Origin: Trichothermofontia sichuanensis B231
GTDB taxonomy: Bacteria > Cyanobacteriota > Cyanobacteriia > B231
DNA: 64,000 nt
Reading direction: 5' to 3'
NCBI RefSeq assembly: GCF_026240635.1
Contig: NZ_CP110848.1
Coordinates: 4,297,741-4,361,740, forward strand
A program made the translations under genes and the position numbers. Below, piece after piece: positions 1 through 7,971 of this stretch. Position 1 is the stretch's first letter. Every line of letters begins with the position of its first letter. The notes below the pieces were generated by a model. That model searched no databases and had not been told where the DNA came from. It worked only from the letters and a program-made list of their open reading frames with translations.

Positions 1-1
1 T

Positions 2-475
2 CAAACGGTTTTTGCCGAAGTCCGCCCCGACCAAAAAGCCGCTGTTATTGAATCCCTGCAACATTCAACAGTCACAATTGACAATTCCAAGCCGTCTCGA
101 ACGATCGTGGCAATGGTCGGGGATGGCATTAATGATGCACCTGCCTTAGCTCAGGCAGATGTGGGGATTGCGATCGGAACCGGGACGGATGTGGCGATCG
201 CGGCCAGTGATATTACGCTCATTTCCGGGGATTTGTGGGGGATTGTGACCGCGATTCAACTCAGTCGAGCAACGATGGCCAACATTCGCCAAAACTTGTT
301 TTTCGCATTTATTTATAATGTGCTGGCGATTCCGATCGCAGCAGGTATTCTCTATCCCTTATTCGGCTGGTTGCTCAATCCAATTCTGGCGGGTGCTGCA
401 ATGGCATTTAGCTCAGTTTCAGTGGTCATGAATGCGCTGCGGTTACGACGGTTTCAACCCCGGCATTCTCTATGA
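2..475 (+). CDS. Copper-type P1B ATPase, C-terminal part (5' truncated by window edge)
   Basis: This is the C-terminal ~157 residues of a heavy-metal P-type ATPase, which pumps a metal ion across a membrane using ATP. The open frame runs in from base 2. The hinge motif [10 protein letters not shown] is visible just after position 107, followed by the last two membrane helices. These carry the YN motif ([15 protein letters not shown]) and the [15 protein letters not shown] signature, both typical of the Cu(+) subgroup (CopA/CtaA/PacS type). The N-terminal metal-binding domain and the CPC helix lie outside the window, so CtaA and PacS cannot be told apart. The family call is strong and the Cu(+) specificity is an inference from the helix 7/8 motifs. 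Confidence 0.93.
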   Translation, partial: QTVFAEVRPDQKAAVIESLQHSTVTIDNSKPSRTIVAMVGDGINDAPALAQADVGIAIGTGTDVAIAASDITLISGDLWGIVTAIQLSRATMANIRQNLFFAFIYNVLAIPIAAGILYPLFGWLLNPILAGAAMAFSSVSVVMNALRLRRFQPRHSL

Positions 476-485
476 ATTCCTAATT

Positions 486-851
486 TTAGCTACCCCGATA
501 GGTGCTATAGGACCACGGAGAAGTTAAGAGCGGTACATGGTAGTGGGCATTAGCATCGGCAATGCCAAAGCGAATAGGCACCTGATCTAAAAAAGGTGGT
601 GGGCCAGCCAGAAGGGTGGGCGATCGTTGGGCAAAATAATCCCCTACGCTAAAGATCAGTTCATAAATACCTACTTGCAAATTACCATCGTCAAGCAACG
701 GCTGATCGGTACGGCCATCAGCATTGGTCACGCAGGTTTTGAGGTGGGTGCGGATTCCCGTATCAGGCGCGATCGTCCATAACTCCAGGGTCATCCGGGC
801 CGCCGGACATCCATTCGCTGTATCCAGGACATGAGTTGTTAATTTGCCCAT
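486..851 (-). CDS. uraH: 5-hydroxyisourate hydrolase (transthyretin-like)
   Basis: The 121-residue product matches the full length of HIUase, which hydrolyses 5-hydroxyisourate in urate catabolism. It begins with the family signature [12 protein letters not shown] and ends with the diagnostic C-terminal tetrapeptide YRGS, whose residues line the active site of the tetramer. Internal residues [14 protein letters not shown] fit the conserved middle section. The gene is convergent with the preceding ATPase gene, with 10 bases between the stops. No other purine-catabolism gene is in the window, so its pathway partners must lie elsewhere. Confidence 0.93.
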   Translation of the reverse strand: MGKLTTHVLDTANGCPAARMTLELWTIAPDTGIRTHLKTCVTNADGRTDQPLLDDGNLQVGIYELIFSVGDYFAQRSPTLLAGPPPFLDQVPIRFGIADANAHYHVPLLTSPWSYSTYRGS

Positions 852-885
852 CTTGAAGGTGCCGATGATTGGTAAGGTTGGCTTA

Positions 886-991
886 TATGGTCAATCCAAA
901 TAAGAACGATACAATTTTCACTCCCCTCTCCCGTTCTGGGAGAGGGGCTGGGGGTGAGGGAGCTGTTTCAGCCTAAATTGCAATGACTATA
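886..991 (-). repeat. MITE-like element, copy 1 (type 1 right end)
   Basis: A 106-bp copy of a dispersed element, read here from its TATGGTCAATCC end to its TGCAATGACTATA end. The centre is a hairpin (CCTCTCCC...GGGAGAGG) followed by GGGGGTGAGGG. The ends form an imperfect inverted repeat (12 of 16 positions) and abut TA dinucleotides. It lies upstream of uraH. Confidence 0.8.
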
Positions 992-1020
992 AGTTAGTGA
1001 GTATTATTAAACCAAATTGG

Positions 1021-1060
1021 CTCCCGTCGCCCGTTCTGGGAGAGGGGCTGGGGGTGAGGG
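1021..1060 (-). repeat. Fragment of the MITE-like element (core only)
   Basis: The core hairpin and the GGGGCTGGGGGTGAGGG tract are repeated about 30 bp after copy 1, without recognisable element ends. It is probably a truncated copy. The rest of the 852-1362 intergenic space holds short ATTAATG-rich imperfect repeats (about 1080-1120) and CCTATAGTTG repeats (about 1228-1260). I see no gene there. Confidence 0.6.
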
Positions 1061-1362
1061 CAACCAGCCATCCTTTAGTTTAATGATTAATGTAATGATT
1101 GATTAATGTCATGATTAATGAGCGCAGTCTTCTTAGCTAGCCCCTAGGTTAGACCCTAGCCTATGCAAGACCCCAACTAAGCGGAGAACCCACCTAGGCA
1201 TCCTCCCCCGATGCCGCAACTTTAAACCTATAGTTGTAAACCTATAGTTGAGAACGTATAGTTAAACGGACAAACGGATAAACGATTCCCTGGGTTGTAC
1301 TGACCGCAATTTGTCCACATTTTTAATTTGCCCAGATTTTTTGTGTATTACGCTAACTCCCC

Positions 1363-3462
1363 ATGACTGCAACTGCTACCCAAGTTGATAATCCCCTGCT
1401 GATCGGCACTGGCCTACCGCCTTTTGACCAGATCCAACCGGAACACGTGGTTCCCGGTATGACCCAGGCTTTGGCCGAAGCCCACGATCGCCTCACCCAT
1501 CTGGAAGAAAGTTTCACCCCCACTTGGGAGGGGTTAATGGTACCGCTGCAACAGTTGCAGGAGCGGTTGTCCTGGAGTTGGAACATCGTCGGGCATTTGA
1601 TGTCGGTCAAAAACAGCCCGGAACTCCGGCAGGCCCACGAAACCATGCAGCCAGAGGTCATCAAATTCTGGGTCCGGTTGAACCAGAGTCAGGCCCTCTA
1701 TACCGGCTATCAGCAGTTGGCTGAACAGCGCGATCGCCTAACTGAAACCCAGCAACGTATCCTGGATACGACCCTGCGGGATGCGGAACTGTCTGGGGTT
1801 GGGCTAACGGGCGAAACACGGGAACGGTTTAATGCCATTCAGATGGAATTAGCCGATCTGGGGACACGCTTTTCCAACCAGGTGCTCGATGCCACCAAAG
1901 CCTATAGCCTCATCCTCAGCGATCCAGCAGACATTGCCGGACTGCCCCCCAGCCTCCTGGCCCAGGCCGCCCAAGCTGCACGGGATGCCGGTCACCCTGA
2001 CGCCACGGCGGCGAACGGTCCCTGGCGAATCACCCTGGATATGCCCAGCTTTATGCCTTTTATGCAACACAGCCAGCGACGGGATCTGCGGGAAACCCTC
2101 TACCGGGCCATGATCACGCGGGCGGCGACTGGGGAATGGGATAACCAATCGTTGATCGATCGTATCCTTGGCCTGCGTCAGGAAATGGCGCAAATCCTGG
2201 GGTTTAAGAACTACGCCGAACTCAGCCTGTCCCAAAAGATGGCTCCCAATGTTGCCGCTGTGGACGAACTCCTGGAATCCCTGCGGCAAGCCAGTTACGA
2301 TGCAGCCGTCGCTGAACTGGAGGCCCTGCGCCAATTTGCCCGTGAGCAGGGGGCACCGGAGGCGGATGATCTCCAGCACTGGGATATCAGCTTCTGGTCC
2401 GAGCGCCTGCGGGAGGCCAAGTTTGCCTTTAATAGTGAAGAACTGCGCCCCTATTTTCCCCTGGAGCAAGTTCTCAAGGGCCTCTTTGACTTGGCCCACC
2501 ACCTCTTTGGTGTGACGATTACGGCAGCCGATGGTCAGGTCCCGGTCTGGCATCCCGATGTGCGGTACTTCCAAGTTGCTGATGAAACGGGCCAACCGAT
2601 CGCCTATTTCTACCTCGACGCCTACAGCCGACCAGCGGAAAAGCAGGGGGGGGCCTGGATGGGCTATTGCCTCAATCGGAGTCGTTACTGGGAGGGAGGA
2701 GCCGCGAAGCTCCAACTGCCCGTTGCCTACCTGGTGTGTAACCAAACTCCGCCCGTGGATGACAAGCCCAGCCTGATGACCTTCCGCGAAGTGGAAACCC
2801 TCTTCCATGAATTTGGCCACGGCCTCCAGCACATGCTGACCACGGTGGATGAAACCGGTGCCGCAGGCATTCGCAATATCGAATGGGATGCGGTCGAGTT
2901 GCCCAGTCAGTTTATGGAAAATTGGTGCTACCACCGCCCAACTCTCCTGAGCCTGGGTAAGCATTACCAAACCGGTGAACCGCTACCGGAACACTATTAC
3001 CAAAAGCTCCTGGCGGCTCGTACCTTTATGAGTGGTACCGCCACCCTGCGGCAGTTACTCTACGCCTGGGTCGATCTCGAACTCCACGCCCGTTACCAAC
3101 CAGGGGGACCGGAAACGCCTCATCAGGTGCGCGATCGCATTGCCCAACGCACGTCTGTCCTCCCCCCGCTGCCGGAGGATCGGTTCCTCTGTAGCTTTGG
3201 CCATATCTTTGCTGGGGGTTACGCGGCAGGTTACTACAGCTATAAGTGGGCGGAAGTGCTCAGTGCGGATGCCTTTGCCGCCTTTGAAGAAGTGGGCCTA
3301 GAGGATGAACAGGCGATCGCTCAGGTGGGTCGTCGGTTCCGGGATACGGTCCTCGCCCTAGGGGGGAGCAAACCGCCGATGGCCGTGTTCCAAGCCTTCC
3401 GGGGCCGCGAACCTGACACCACTGCCCTTCTACGCCATAGCGGTTTATTGGCAGCCGCCTAG
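1363..3462 (+). CDS. prlC: M3 family metallopeptidase (oligopeptidase A-like)
   Basis: A 699-residue cytoplasmic zinc oligopeptidase of the thimet oligopeptidase/oligopeptidase A family, which degrades short peptides, including cleaved signal and transit peptides. The zinc site HEFGH is present near residue 482 (TLFHEFGHGLQHML). The third ligand region (ELPSQFMENW) follows about 25 residues later, and the family signature AGGYAAGYYSYKWAEV sits near the C-terminus. Length matches OpdA/PrlC (about 680-700). The ATG at 1363 directly precedes a normal N-terminus (NPLL...GLPPF). The gene stands alone between two repeat-bearing spacers. Confidence 0.95.
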   Translation: MTATATQVDNPLLIGTGLPPFDQIQPEHVVPGMTQALAEAHDRLTHLEESFTPTWEGLMVPLQQLQERLSWSWNIVGHLMSVKNSPELRQAHETMQPEVIKFWVRLNQSQALYTGYQQLAEQRDRLTETQQRILDTTLRDAELSGVGLTGETRERFNAIQMELADLGTRFSNQVLDATKAYSLILSDPADIAGLPPSLLAQAAQAARDAGHPDATAANGPWRITLDMPSFMPFMQHSQRRDLRETLYRAMITRAATGEWDNQSLIDRILGLRQEMAQILGFKNYAELSLSQKMAPNVAAVDELLESLRQASYDAAVAELEALRQFAREQGAPEADDLQHWDISFWSERLREAKFAFNSEELRPYFPLEQVLKGLFDLAHHLFGVTITAADGQVPVWHPDVRYFQVADETGQPIAYFYLDAYSRPAEKQGGAWMGYCLNRSRYWEGGAAKLQLPVAYLVCNQTPPVDDKPSLMTFREVETLFHEFGHGLQHMLTTVDETGAAGIRNIEWDAVELPSQFMENWCYHRPTLLSLGKHYQTGEPLPEHYYQKLLAARTFMSGTATLRQLLYAWVDLELHARYQPGGPETPHQVRDRIAQRTSVLPPLPEDRFLCSFGHIFAGGYAAGYYSYKWAEVLSADAFAAFEEVGLEDEQAIAQVGRRFRDTVLALGGSKPPMAVFQAFRGREPDTTALLRHSGLLAAA

Positions 3463-3489
3463 GACAGTCAACAGCGAGTCTCCCCATGT

Positions 3490-3596
3490 TATAGTCATTG
3501 TCATTTAGGCTGAAACAGCCCCCTCACCCCCAGCCTCTCTCCCAGAGCGGGAGAGGGGAGTGAAAAACTGTATCGTTCTTATTTAGATTGACCATA
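3490..3596 (+). repeat. MITE-like element, copy 2 (type 1 right end)
   Basis: A 107-bp copy, TATAGTCATTG...GATTGACCATA, in forward orientation just after the prlC stop. It has the same core hairpin and the TATCGTTCTTATTT right arm as copies 1, 4, 5, 6 and 8. Confidence 0.8.
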
Positions 3597-3601
3597 GTAG
3601 T

Positions 3602-3617
3602 AACGACTTTAGTCGTT
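3602..3617. repeat. 16-bp palindrome AACGACTTTAGTCGTT, copy 1
   Basis: AACGACT-TT-AGTCGTT is a perfect inverted repeat preceded by GTAGT. The same 21-bp stretch recurs at 39135-39155, so this is a short dispersed palindromic repeat. Here it sits immediately after a MITE-like copy and 15 bp before the next gene. Confidence 0.7.
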
Positions 3618-3631
3618 GCTGATCAAGGGCG

Positions 3632-4285
3632 ATGCAACCAACCCTAATCATTTTCATGCGCTACCCCCAAGCCGGAACCACAAAAACCCGATTGATTCCG
3701 GCCCTCGGAGCCGCCGGTGCTGCCCAGTTGTATCGCCATCTGGCAGAACGAACCCTGGCCCAGGGGATCACCCTCCAGCAACAACAGGCGATTAATATTG
3801 AAATCTGGTTTACGGACGGCAGTGTAGCCCAAATGCAAGGGTGGTTAGGTGATTCCCAGATCTATCGATCGCAACCCGCAGGGGACCTGGGTAAACGGAT
3901 GCTCACCGCCTTTGCCACCGTATTGGCTGATGGCAGCAATCGCGCAGTCCTGATTGGAACCGACTGCCCAGACCTGAGCGCCAAGCACCTCAGCGAAGCA
4001 TTTGCCGCTTTGGCCCAACATGATGTCGTATTGGGACCCGCCCAGGATGGGGGATATTATCTGATCGGTCTGCGGCGTCCGATCCCTGAGCTATTTGTCA
4101 ACATCCCCTGGAGTACGGCGATCGTCGCCCAACGCACCTTAACGATTGCCACCCAACTAGGTCTGTCTGTCCATTGCCTGCCCAGTCTCACCGACCTCGA
4201 TCGGCCAGAAGATTTAACCCACTGGGCGTGTAGCCTTACCACACAAGCATTACTTGGGAGATGGGTATCGCGCGGGCCAGATTGA
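3632..4285 (+). CDS. TIGR04282/DUF2064 family glycosyltransferase-like protein
   Basis: A 217-residue protein of the DUF2064 family, often annotated as an arsenosugar biosynthesis glycosyltransferase. It has a nucleotidyl/glycosyl-transferase GT-A-like fold. Visible signatures are IFMRYPQAGTTKTRLIPALG at the N-terminus, the metal/nucleotide region LIGTDCPDLS near residue 112, and LGPAQDGGYYLIGLR near residue 135. Length is normal for the family. The arsenosugar role is known only for some members, and no arsenic genes (arsM, radical SAM) are nearby, so the substrate here is uncertain. The start is an ATG 15 bp after a palindromic repeat. Confidence 0.88.
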   Translation: MQPTLIIFMRYPQAGTTKTRLIPALGAAGAAQLYRHLAERTLAQGITLQQQQAINIEIWFTDGSVAQMQGWLGDSQIYRSQPAGDLGKRMLTAFATVLADGSNRAVLIGTDCPDLSAKHLSEAFAALAQHDVVLGPAQDGGYYLIGLRRPIPELFVNIPWSTAIVAQRTLTIATQLGLSVHCLPSLTDLDRPEDLTHWACSLTTQALLGRWVSRGPD

Positions 4286-4368
4286 TAACAAACGCATTGG
4301 GTTGGATCGTCCTGCGTTTGACCCAAGCTAATCAAGCCAATCAAACCCATGACAGCCTTGACCTGATT

Positions 4369-4471
4369 TATAGTCATTGCCATTTAGGCTGAAACAGCCC
4401 CCTCACCCCCAACCCCTCTCCCACAGGGGGAGAGGGGCTTAGACATCCCTTTCTAATCTGAAATAACTATA
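4369..4471 (+). repeat. MITE-like element, copy 3 (type 2 right end)
   Basis: A 103-bp copy with the shared left half (TATAGTCATTGCCATTTAGGCTGAAACAG) but a different right end, CTTAGACATCCC...CTGAAATAACTATA. The type 2 right end pairs better with the left end (about 15 of 20 positions) than type 1 does. It is the same variant as copy 7 at 22619. Confidence 0.8.
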
Positions 4472-4561
4472 AAATTAAAAAACTAAAAAACCTAAGTTTA
4501 AAAATTACTAAGCTTAAATCAAGATTGACTGAACCCTAGCTTGTCCTAGATTGCCATCGTT

Positions 4562-4798
4562 ATGTCATCACCGACCTTTACCGTGGGCGATCGCGTCCGC
4601 CTCCAGGAAACGCCCCCCTATCTGAAAACCGCCGAACCCCGCCCCATGCTGCGTCCCCCCCAGTTAGTCAAACCGGGTGAGATTGGTGTGATTACCGCCG
4701 CCCATCCCGGTGGACAATGGGCGGTCCGTTTTGCCCGTGGCTCGTTTTTGTTTGATAGCCAGCAGCTAGAGTGGGTGCCACCAGGGGTCGGCGAGTGA
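4562..4798 (+). CDS. sipA: NblS-interacting regulator SipA (DUF3148)
   Basis: A 78-residue SH3-like small protein. In Synechococcus the family member SipA binds the sensor kinase NblS/Hik33 and stimulates its activity in the light/nutrient stress circuit. Diagnostic sequence is FTVGDRVRL near the N-terminus, PPQLVKPGEIGVI in the middle and WAVRFARGSFLF near the end. Length and overall pattern match the cyanobacterial family. It is convergent with the M16 operon, with 15 bases between the stops. NblS itself is not in this window. Confidence 0.9.
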   Translation: MSSPTFTVGDRVRLQETPPYLKTAEPRPMLRPPQLVKPGEIGVITAAHPGGQWAVRFARGSFLFDSQQLEWVPPGVGE

Positions 4799-4813
4799 TT
4801 GGGAGTGATGGGT

Positions 4814-6142
4814 CTAGCGCTTCTCATCAGAAGACGCAACGCCAGCAGCCACCGCGGCCTCAGGTCCCACGATCGACAGATAAGGCTCACCAAAGACGCG
4901 GCAAGCAACCCGCTGGATATCTGCGATCGTCACGGCTTGCACGACTTCCTGGAATTGGCGATCGAAGGCCACCCCTAGCCCCAGGATTTCGTACCAGCCG
5001 TAGATCTGGGCGAGTTGGGCATTACTTTGTTTGCCCAGCGCATATTGACCCAGCATTTTGTTTTTGACGACTTGCAACTCGTCGGCGGTGAGCGGAACAG
5101 TGCGCAGGCGTTCGAGTTCTCGGCGTAACCCTGCAATCGCCTGCTCCGTATTGCTAGGAGCGGTGCCCATGTAGGCAACGAAGTGAGACGGATCGAGGCG
5201 AGTTGGGTAAAGGCTGGAAACGGAATAGGCCAACCCCCGTTTTTCCCGCAATTCGACAAAAAGGCGACTGGACAGACCATTGCCCAAGTAGGTGTTGATC
5301 AGTTTGAGAGGAATGTAATCGGGGTCATGGACGGCTGGGGCAAGGTGGCCCACCAGAATGGCCGCCTGTTGAGTGTCTTGAACGGTCGTGACGGTGCAGG
5401 GCTGGACCACAGGGGTAGGCAGATCGAGGGTAGGCAGCGGGGTATCGGGCGGTGACCAGTCGCCAAAGACCCTTTCAACCAGGGCGATCGCCGCATCCGG
5501 TTTGATCTGGCCCCACAGACTCACAACCAGGTTGTCCGGACGGAAATAGGTTTGATGAAAGGCAAGCAGATGGTCACGGGTCAATTGTGCCATCGTTGCC
5601 TCGGTACCCATGCCTTCAAAGGCGTAGGGATGGGTACCATAGAGGGCGTGGCGCAGTTGTTCAAAGGCAACGGCAAACGGCTGCTCCCGCAGCGATCGCA
5701 GACTACGCAGGGCTAAACGACGTTCTAATTCCACCTCAGCCTCTGGGAAAGACGGGGTGCGCAACAGTTCCCCCGCCAGGTGCAGGATATCGGCAAAATC
5801 AGCGGTGACCGTTTTAATGCGGAGGGTGAAAAAATCAGCATCATTGTCGGCCCCCAGGCTGGCACCCACCGACTCCACCTGCTCCGCAATTTCCAGCGAG
5901 GTTCGCTCCTGAGTTCCCTTGGTGAGAACGGCGGCCAAAAGGTACGACAAGCCCGCCTGCTCAATGGGTTCATAGCGGTTCCCCGCCTTGAGGAAACACC
6001 GCGCCGCAATGATATCAACGGCGGGGTTTTCACCCACAATCACCTCCATGCCATTAGCCAGGGTAACCTGCTGGAGCGGCAATGCGACAGCAGACGGGAG
6101 AGGGGGAGCGGATGGGAGAGAAAACTCGGATCGTACAGTCAT
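4814..6142 (-). CDS. M16 family peptidase subunit lacking the zinc motif
   Basis: A 442-residue insulinase/processing-peptidase-like protein, the second gene of a two-gene operon. Where catalytic members have HxxEH, this one reads GLSYLLAAVLTKGT, so the zinc site is absent. It keeps the C-terminal substrate-binding R/Y element (RLFVELREKRGLAYSVSS). This is the pattern of the non-catalytic partner of a heterodimeric M16B protease, comparable to alpha-MPP-type subunits. Its ATG overlaps the upstream gene's stop (ATGA, 4 bp), indicating translational coupling and probable assembly with that product. The substrate is unknown. Confidence 0.93.
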   Translation of the reverse strand: MTVRSEFSLPSAPPLPSAVALPLQQVTLANGMEVIVGENPAVDIIAARCFLKAGNRYEPIEQAGLSYLLAAVLTKGTQERTSLEIAEQVESVGASLGADNDADFFTLRIKTVTADFADILHLAGELLRTPSFPEAEVELERRLALRSLRSLREQPFAVAFEQLRHALYGTHPYAFEGMGTEATMAQLTRDHLLAFHQTYFRPDNLVVSLWGQIKPDAAIALVERVFGDWSPPDTPLPTLDLPTPVVQPCTVTTVQDTQQAAILVGHLAPAVHDPDYIPLKLINTYLGNGLSSRLFVELREKRGLAYSVSSLYPTRLDPSHFVAYMGTAPSNTEQAIAGLRRELERLRTVPLTADELQVVKNKMLGQYALGKQSNAQLAQIYGWYEILGLGVAFDRQFQEVVQAVTIADIQRVACRVFGEPYLSIVGPEAAVAAGVASSDEKR

Positions 6143-7449
6143 GCAGGTTTCAGAACAGTGACGGCATAGCGATCGCCCGTGAGGTAGCGTTGGGCCAAGA
6201 CTTGGAGATCCTCACGCTCAAAGGCGCGAATATAGCTAGGGTAGGCGATCGCCTGTTCCGGCTGAGCGATCGTGCTGTAGTAGCCGTAGAGGTTAGCCAG
6301 TTGGCTGGGAGTTTCTAGGGAAAAGATATGCTGGTTACACAGGAGCCGTTGCGCCCGCTGCAGTTCTTCGAGCGTAGGGGGATAGGTGGCCAAGTGGGTG
6401 AGATGGCGCTGAATCTCGGCCTCCACGATCGCCAGTGCCTCAGACTCCAGCCAAACCGACAACATAAACAGGCTGGACTCCTTTTGGAGCATTAAATGAC
6501 ACGTAATATCCTGGACCAGTTGGCGTTCTTCCCGTAAATCCCGCACCAGTCGCGAACTGCGGCCATCACTCAGCAGGGTAGCCAGCAAATCTAACCCATA
6601 GGCATCGATCAGATTATCGGTTCCCGGCCCCACCCAGGCCATCAACAGGCGGGCCTGTTCCAAGCGGGGAAGTTCCAACACTTGCCGTCGAATCCCAGTC
6701 AGCGGGGGTTCTGGAGTCAGCGTCGGAAGCGGGGGCAAGGGCGGCATCATTTCCGCTTGAGACCGCTGGGCAAATGCGGCCTGGGCAGCACTTCCGGCAG
6801 CACTGGGAAAACTCTGGTTGACAGCCTCTAGGGCGATCGCCTCGGAGACATCCCCGGTCACAACCACGGTCATATTGGCTGGCTGGTAGTAGGTCCGATG
6901 GAAGGTTTGCATATCCTGGGGGGAATAGCGTTGCAACTGGTCCGCTGTTCCCAGCACCGGACGCCGGTAGGGATGATGCTGATAGACCGTTTGCAGCAAT
7001 GCTTGAAACCCTACCCAATCGGGATCATCATCGGCTTGGCGGATTTCCTCCAGCACCACCTCCCGTTCACGCTCGAATTCATCGGCAGGAATGGCCGCAT
7101 TCAACAACACCTCCGCCAAATAGGGCAGAATATAGGTAAAGTCAGGAGCCGCCGTCGTTAGGTAATAGTGGGCAAAATCATGACTGGTGGCTGCATTACT
7201 CACACTGCCACAGCTTTCCACCACATAGTCAAAATAGCCAGGCGGGATTTGGGCAGTCCCCTTAAAAATCATGTGCTCTAGAAAATGCGCCATTCCCGAC
7301 CATTCATCGGGTTCTACGATCGCCCCCGCCTTCACCCAGACATCCACCACCACCACTGGCAATGCTAAGGGTTGGTGAATCACCGTCAAACCACTGTCTA
7401 ACCGGCAGACAGTGGCAGGGAATGGTGGCATTGAAAGGGTGTTGACCAA
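6139..7449 (-). CDS. M16 family zinc peptidase (catalytic subunit)
   Basis: A 436-residue M16B metallopeptidase. The inverted zinc motif HFLEH is at residues 55-59 within GMAHFLEHMIFKGT, and the distal glutamate region (FEREREVVLEEI) follows about 75 residues later, so the site looks complete. It is the first gene of the operon with the zinc-less partner, overlapping it by 4 bp. No clear signal peptide is present, so a cytoplasmic or periplasm-facing location cannot be decided. A candidate 6S RNA gene lies about 145 bp upstream on the same strand. Confidence 0.94.
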   Translation of the reverse strand: MVNTLSMPPFPATVCRLDSGLTVIHQPLALPVVVVDVWVKAGAIVEPDEWSGMAHFLEHMIFKGTAQIPPGYFDYVVESCGSVSNAATSHDFAHYYLTTAAPDFTYILPYLAEVLLNAAIPADEFEREREVVLEEIRQADDDPDWVGFQALLQTVYQHHPYRRPVLGTADQLQRYSPQDMQTFHRTYYQPANMTVVVTGDVSEAIALEAVNQSFPSAAGSAAQAAFAQRSQAEMMPPLPPLPTLTPEPPLTGIRRQVLELPRLEQARLLMAWVGPGTDNLIDAYGLDLLATLLSDGRSSRLVRDLREERQLVQDITCHLMLQKESSLFMLSVWLESEALAIVEAEIQRHLTHLATYPPTLEELQRAQRLLCNQHIFSLETPSQLANLYGYYSTIAQPEQAIAYPSYIRAFEREDLQVLAQRYLTGDRYAVTVLKPA

Positions 7450-7594
7450 CGGCTACGCCCAGGCAAATATCCAGAAATTTGACGATTAAAGACCCTTGCA
7501 TGATTAGGGGAGACACCCGGAGGGGTCAGACTTACTGCCACTGCGCTCCTTTAGAAAAGGGCTGGATGCAGTGGGGATCCCTCACCCAGAAGAT

Positions 7595-7779
7595 GGTCCC
7601 CCGCAACGCCGTCTTACCTCAGTCTTCGACCTGGTTTAACCAGGTGGGCACCAAAAGGCCAATTTAAAGTTTCCGAGTCAAGGCTCGGTTTACTGCCATC
7701 AGCCGCATGGTTCCCTCGTAGACAAGACTGTAGATCGTAAAACAGTATTGGCAGTCACCAACGCCGCAGTAGAACCTTG
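7595..7779 (-). ncRNA. Candidate 6S RNA (ssaA/ssrS-like)
   Basis: On the minus strand this stretch folds by eye into a long interrupted hairpin of about 185 nt, the usual 6S size. Outer ends GGUUC and GGACC pair, and CGGCG pairs with CGUUG. A 5' side hairpin UUGG...CCAA follows, then UUUUAC/GUAAGA, then an open central bubble. Inner helices are AGUCUU/AAGACU and GGCUGAU/AUUGGCC, ending in an apical CCGAG...CUCGG. The 3' arm has its own hairpin ACCUGG-UUAA-CCAGGU, reminiscent of the 3' arm of E. coli 6S. A -10 box TACAAT lies just upstream. Exact ends are estimated. Some other structured RNA, or an M16 operon leader, remains possible. Confidence 0.55.
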
Positions 7780-7785
7780 CCTCCC

Positions 7786-7791
7786 ATTGTA
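7786..7791 (-). promoter_or_regulatory. -10 box TACAAT for the candidate 6S RNA
   Basis: On the minus strand TACAAT ends seven bases before the proposed RNA start at about 7779. No strong -35 hexamer is seen at the usual distance. Confidence 0.45.
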
Positions 7792-7830
7792 ATGATTTTT
7801 GGGCAAACCCTGGTAATCGGTGTGACACTT

Positions 7831-7936
7831 TATGGCCAATCCAAATAAGAACAATACAGTTTTTGACTCCCTCTCCCAGAGCGGGAGAGGGGTTGGGGGT
7901 GAGGGAGCTGTTTCAGCCTAAATTGCAATGACTATA
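7831..7936 (-). repeat. MITE-like element, copy 4 (type 1 right end)
   Basis: A 106-bp copy running from TATGGCCAATCCAAAT to CAATGACTATA, with the standard core hairpin. It sits between the candidate 6S promoter and the 3' end of aroB. Confidence 0.8.
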
Positions 7937-7971
7937 GTTCCCAAAGTTCCCAATGAGATAGCGAGCCGACG

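Noticed and set aside
1849-2970. Long (373-residue) antisense frame inside prlC
   Set aside because: It is an antisense shadow of a GC-rich coding gene with no family features; prlC has full conserved motifs.
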